Positions 13,508-13,592 of a stretch of 13,592 bases of DNA are shown in pieces (within the stretch, counting starts at the first letter, position 1; every line of letters begins with the position of its first letter). The translations under genes were made by a program, and so were the position numbers. Below the pieces are notes generated by a model. That model was not told where the DNA came from. It did no database searches and saw only the letters and a program-made list of their open reading frames with translations. This DNA is from 2-02-FULL-48-14 sp041645035 (lineage in GTDB: Bacteria > Patescibacteriota > Gracilibacteria > UBA1369 > 2-02-FULL-48-14), in assembly GCA_041645035.1 (NCBI GenBank), contig JBAZQU010000028.1, forward strand, positions 1-13,592, written 5' to 3'.

Positions 13508-13592
13508 AAGATGCTCCCATTAAAAACCTTCATTCTCTGAAATTTGACTTGCCATCTTGGGCTTGGGTCGCTAAAATCCCTCCGCACCCTTA

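Noticed and set aside
1..13592. CRISPR array, tRNA or rRNA genes
   Set aside because: No regularly spaced repeats of suitable length and no cloverleaf or rRNA-like sequence were seen on either strand.

Overview
The window looks like chromosomal DNA from a small-genome, uncultured-type bacterium, most likely a member of the Candidate Phyla Radiation (Patescibacteria). A Peregrinibacteria-like lineage is my best guess, by gestalt rather than by any search. The reasons are very tight gene packing, envelope proteins with acidic low-complexity linkers, few recognisable Shine-Dalgarno sequences, and dnaA followed by a FecR-like gene instead of dnaN. The standard code fits: long genes have no in-frame TGA. 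Of eleven complete genes, five end in TAG, five in TAA and one in TGA, so a TGA=Gly code is not needed.

Layout. Bases 1-60 hold the start of an IS5-type transposase running off the left edge. Bases 61-369 are a gene-poor stretch with DnaA-box-like sequences and a twice-repeated TTTTGCACAATT motif just before dnaA (370-1785). This is a candidate origin or dnaA control region. A membrane-anchored FecR/Ig-like protein follows 16 bases after dnaA. Next come two divergent glycan genes: a GtrA-GT2 fusion on the minus strand and a 697-residue GT-C-like membrane glycosyltransferase on the plus strand. This block is visibly more AT-rich than dnaA. A well-formed extended -10 promoter then drives a membrane double-rhodanese gene that overlaps by 13 bases a gene for a three-part ATP-grasp/phosphohistidine enzyme resembling PEP synthase and rifampin phosphotransferase.

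The right part (9305-13429) is all on the minus strand. In transcription order it holds a DUF222/HNH-associated-like protein without a visible HNH module, two consecutive lipoproteins that look like divergent polysaccharide-deacetylase-type proteins, then ybaB/ebfC and mltG. Candidate sigma70-type promoters lie before the lipoprotein pair and before ybaB-mltG. The last 160 bases hold overlapping inverted repeats and possibly the tail of another minus-strand reading frame.

Functionally the window joins replication initiation and nucleoid functions (DnaA, YbaB) with cell-envelope building (FecR-like anchor, lipid-linked sugar transfer, MltG, two lipoproteins). The least explained parts are the rhodanese/phosphohistidine-enzyme pair, the lipoprotein pair, and the unusual DnaA recognition motif with its matching upstream repeats. 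All assignments rest on reading motifs by eye.
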